Positions 5,524-5,813 of a stretch of 5,813 nt of DNA are shown in pieces. Position 1 is the stretch's first letter; each line of letters starts with the position of its first letter. This DNA is from an uncultured Bacilli bacterium (GTDB lineage: Bacteria; Bacillota_I; Bacilli_A; RF39; UBA660). The notes under the pieces are model-generated. The model was given only the letters and a program-made list of their open reading frames with translations, ran no database searches and was not told the DNA's origin. Made by a program: the position numbers and the translations under genes. The DNA is taken from positions 1 to 5,813 of the forward strand of contig CAJUGE010000107.1 of assembly GCA_910586295.1 (NCBI GenBank). Direction: 5' to 3'.

Positions 5524-5688
5524 ATGTATATAGAAAATAATAAAATGGATTCAATTGACAATAAAATAGTAGATACTATAATTAAAAAACTAAAAGAATT
5601 ACCAACAAATTCAGAAACTTGCATAATTAAGTTATTAGGAAACGAAAAAATTATGAAATATAGTGATGAAGAATTGGTGTTAGAATAG
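5524..5688 (+). CDS. 54-residue protein, possibly truncated
   Basis: This small acidic protein starts 5 nt after the preceding stop; GGAG at 5512-5515, inside the end of that gene, sits 8 nt before its ATG. The spacing makes it a credible last operon gene. Residues 11-26 form a charged helix leading into K-L-K-E-L-P (22-27), a pattern seen at the start of small DUF1413-like proteins, which are usually longer; that resemblance is weak. The stop at 5686-5688 lies only a few bases before the probable left end of the IS3-family element, so the gene may have lost its 3' part to that insertion. No membrane segment or metal site is seen. Confidence 0.6.
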   Translation: MYIENNKMDSIDNKIVDTIIKKLKELPTNSETCIIKLLGNEKIMKYSDEELVLE

Positions 5689-5693
5689 AAATA

Positions 5694-5746
5694 TAGACAC
5701 GAAAATCTTTCCAAATGGTATAATAGTAATACCAATAAGAAGGAGG
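5694..5746 (+). promoter_or_regulatory. Promoter and RBS of IS3-family transposase
   Basis: TGGTATAAT at 5716-5724 is a perfect extended -10 element. TAGACA at 5694-5699 matches five of six -35 bases, but the 19-bp spacing is long. GGTAT (5717-5721) and ATACC (5729-5733) form a small inverted repeat over the start region. AAGGAGG at 5740-5746 is a strong ribosome binding site 8 nt before the ATG at 5755. Confidence 0.6.
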
Positions 5747-5754
5747 AAGTGTCA

Positions 5755-5813
5755 ATGAGTAAGGAGAAGAAAAGTTATGATGAAGAATTTAAGAAAACAA
5801 TAGTAAGTTTGTA
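5755..5813 (+). CDS. IS3-family transposase OrfA, N-terminal fragment
   Basis: Nineteen codons and two bases are present before the window ends. The peptide reads M-S-K-E-K-K then S-Y-D-E-E-F-K-K-T-I-V-S-L. This is the typical opening of the helix-turn-helix OrfA protein of IS3-family elements (S/Y-x-E-E-F-K-x-x-I-V), which binds the element ends and, with OrfB by frameshifting, makes the active transposase. Promoter and ribosome binding site are strong. The rest of the gene, and whether it is intact, cannot be seen. Confidence 0.75.
   Translation, partial: MSKEKKSYDEEFKKTIVSL

Larger units (their letters stand above)
5694..5813 (+). mobile_element. Left part of an IS3-family element
   Basis: The start of an OrfA-type transposase gene with its promoter marks the left part of an IS3-family insertion sequence that continues past the window. 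IS3 elements usually begin some tens of bases before orfA, so the end probably lies near 5689-5700. The exact terminus cannot be fixed without the right end or an uninterrupted site. Confidence 0.6.

Noticed and set aside
5373..5735. Minus-strand open frame of 120 codons
   Set aside because: It runs antisense through the end of the 356-residue gene, the 54-residue gene and the IS3 promoter, with low-complexity Ser/Phe/Leu content; the + strand genes have clear ribosome binding sites and spacing.
241..5813. Composite transposon formed by the two insertion sequences
   Set aside because: The left element is IS66 family and the right is IS3 family; unrelated ends would not be mobilised together, and the IS66 copy has its own target duplication.
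1..5813. CRISPR array
   Set aside because: No regularly spaced direct repeats of suitable length were found anywhere in the window.

Overview
The window is very AT-rich DNA with strong AGGAGG-type ribosome binding sites and TATAAT-type -10 boxes. TGA is used as an ordinary stop codon (for example at 2403-2405 and 5516-5518). This fits a low-GC Firmicute, most likely a clostridial or related gut bacterium, and argues against a TGA-reassigned mollicute. All supported genes are on the + strand.

Layout. Positions 1-240 hold no gene but several hairpins, including two terminator-like ones. Positions 241-2097 are a complete IS66-family insertion sequence of 1857 bp. Its inverted repeats match at 20 of 24 positions, it is flanked by an exact 8-bp target duplication (TCATTATT), and it carries one long transposase gene with the family's zinc-finger and DDE residues. 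It landed in the intergenic region upstream of a small gene, leaving that gene's -10 box and ribosome binding site in place. Positions 2175-2669 hold two overlapping small coiled-coil genes that are clearly paralogous; the second is split by an apparent single-base frameshift. Positions 2670-3025 are intergenic. They contain an extended -10 promoter that points at a compact, foldable stretch (2741-2822), which is a candidate small RNA or leader, and then a second promoter with an inverted repeat at -35.

Positions 3026-5688 look like one operon of four closely spaced genes: a small acidic protein with weak resemblance to YrhB/Imm35-type immunity proteins, a protein with three predicted membrane segments, a 356-residue protein I do not recognise, and a 54-residue protein. 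The window ends with the promoter, ribosome binding site and first 19 codons of an IS3-family OrfA-type transposase gene.

The overall picture is accessory DNA: an undescribed small operon with a possible structured RNA upstream, bracketed by two unrelated insertion sequences. A role in toxin immunity or defence is an inference from context only; no catalytic domain was recognised in the operon.
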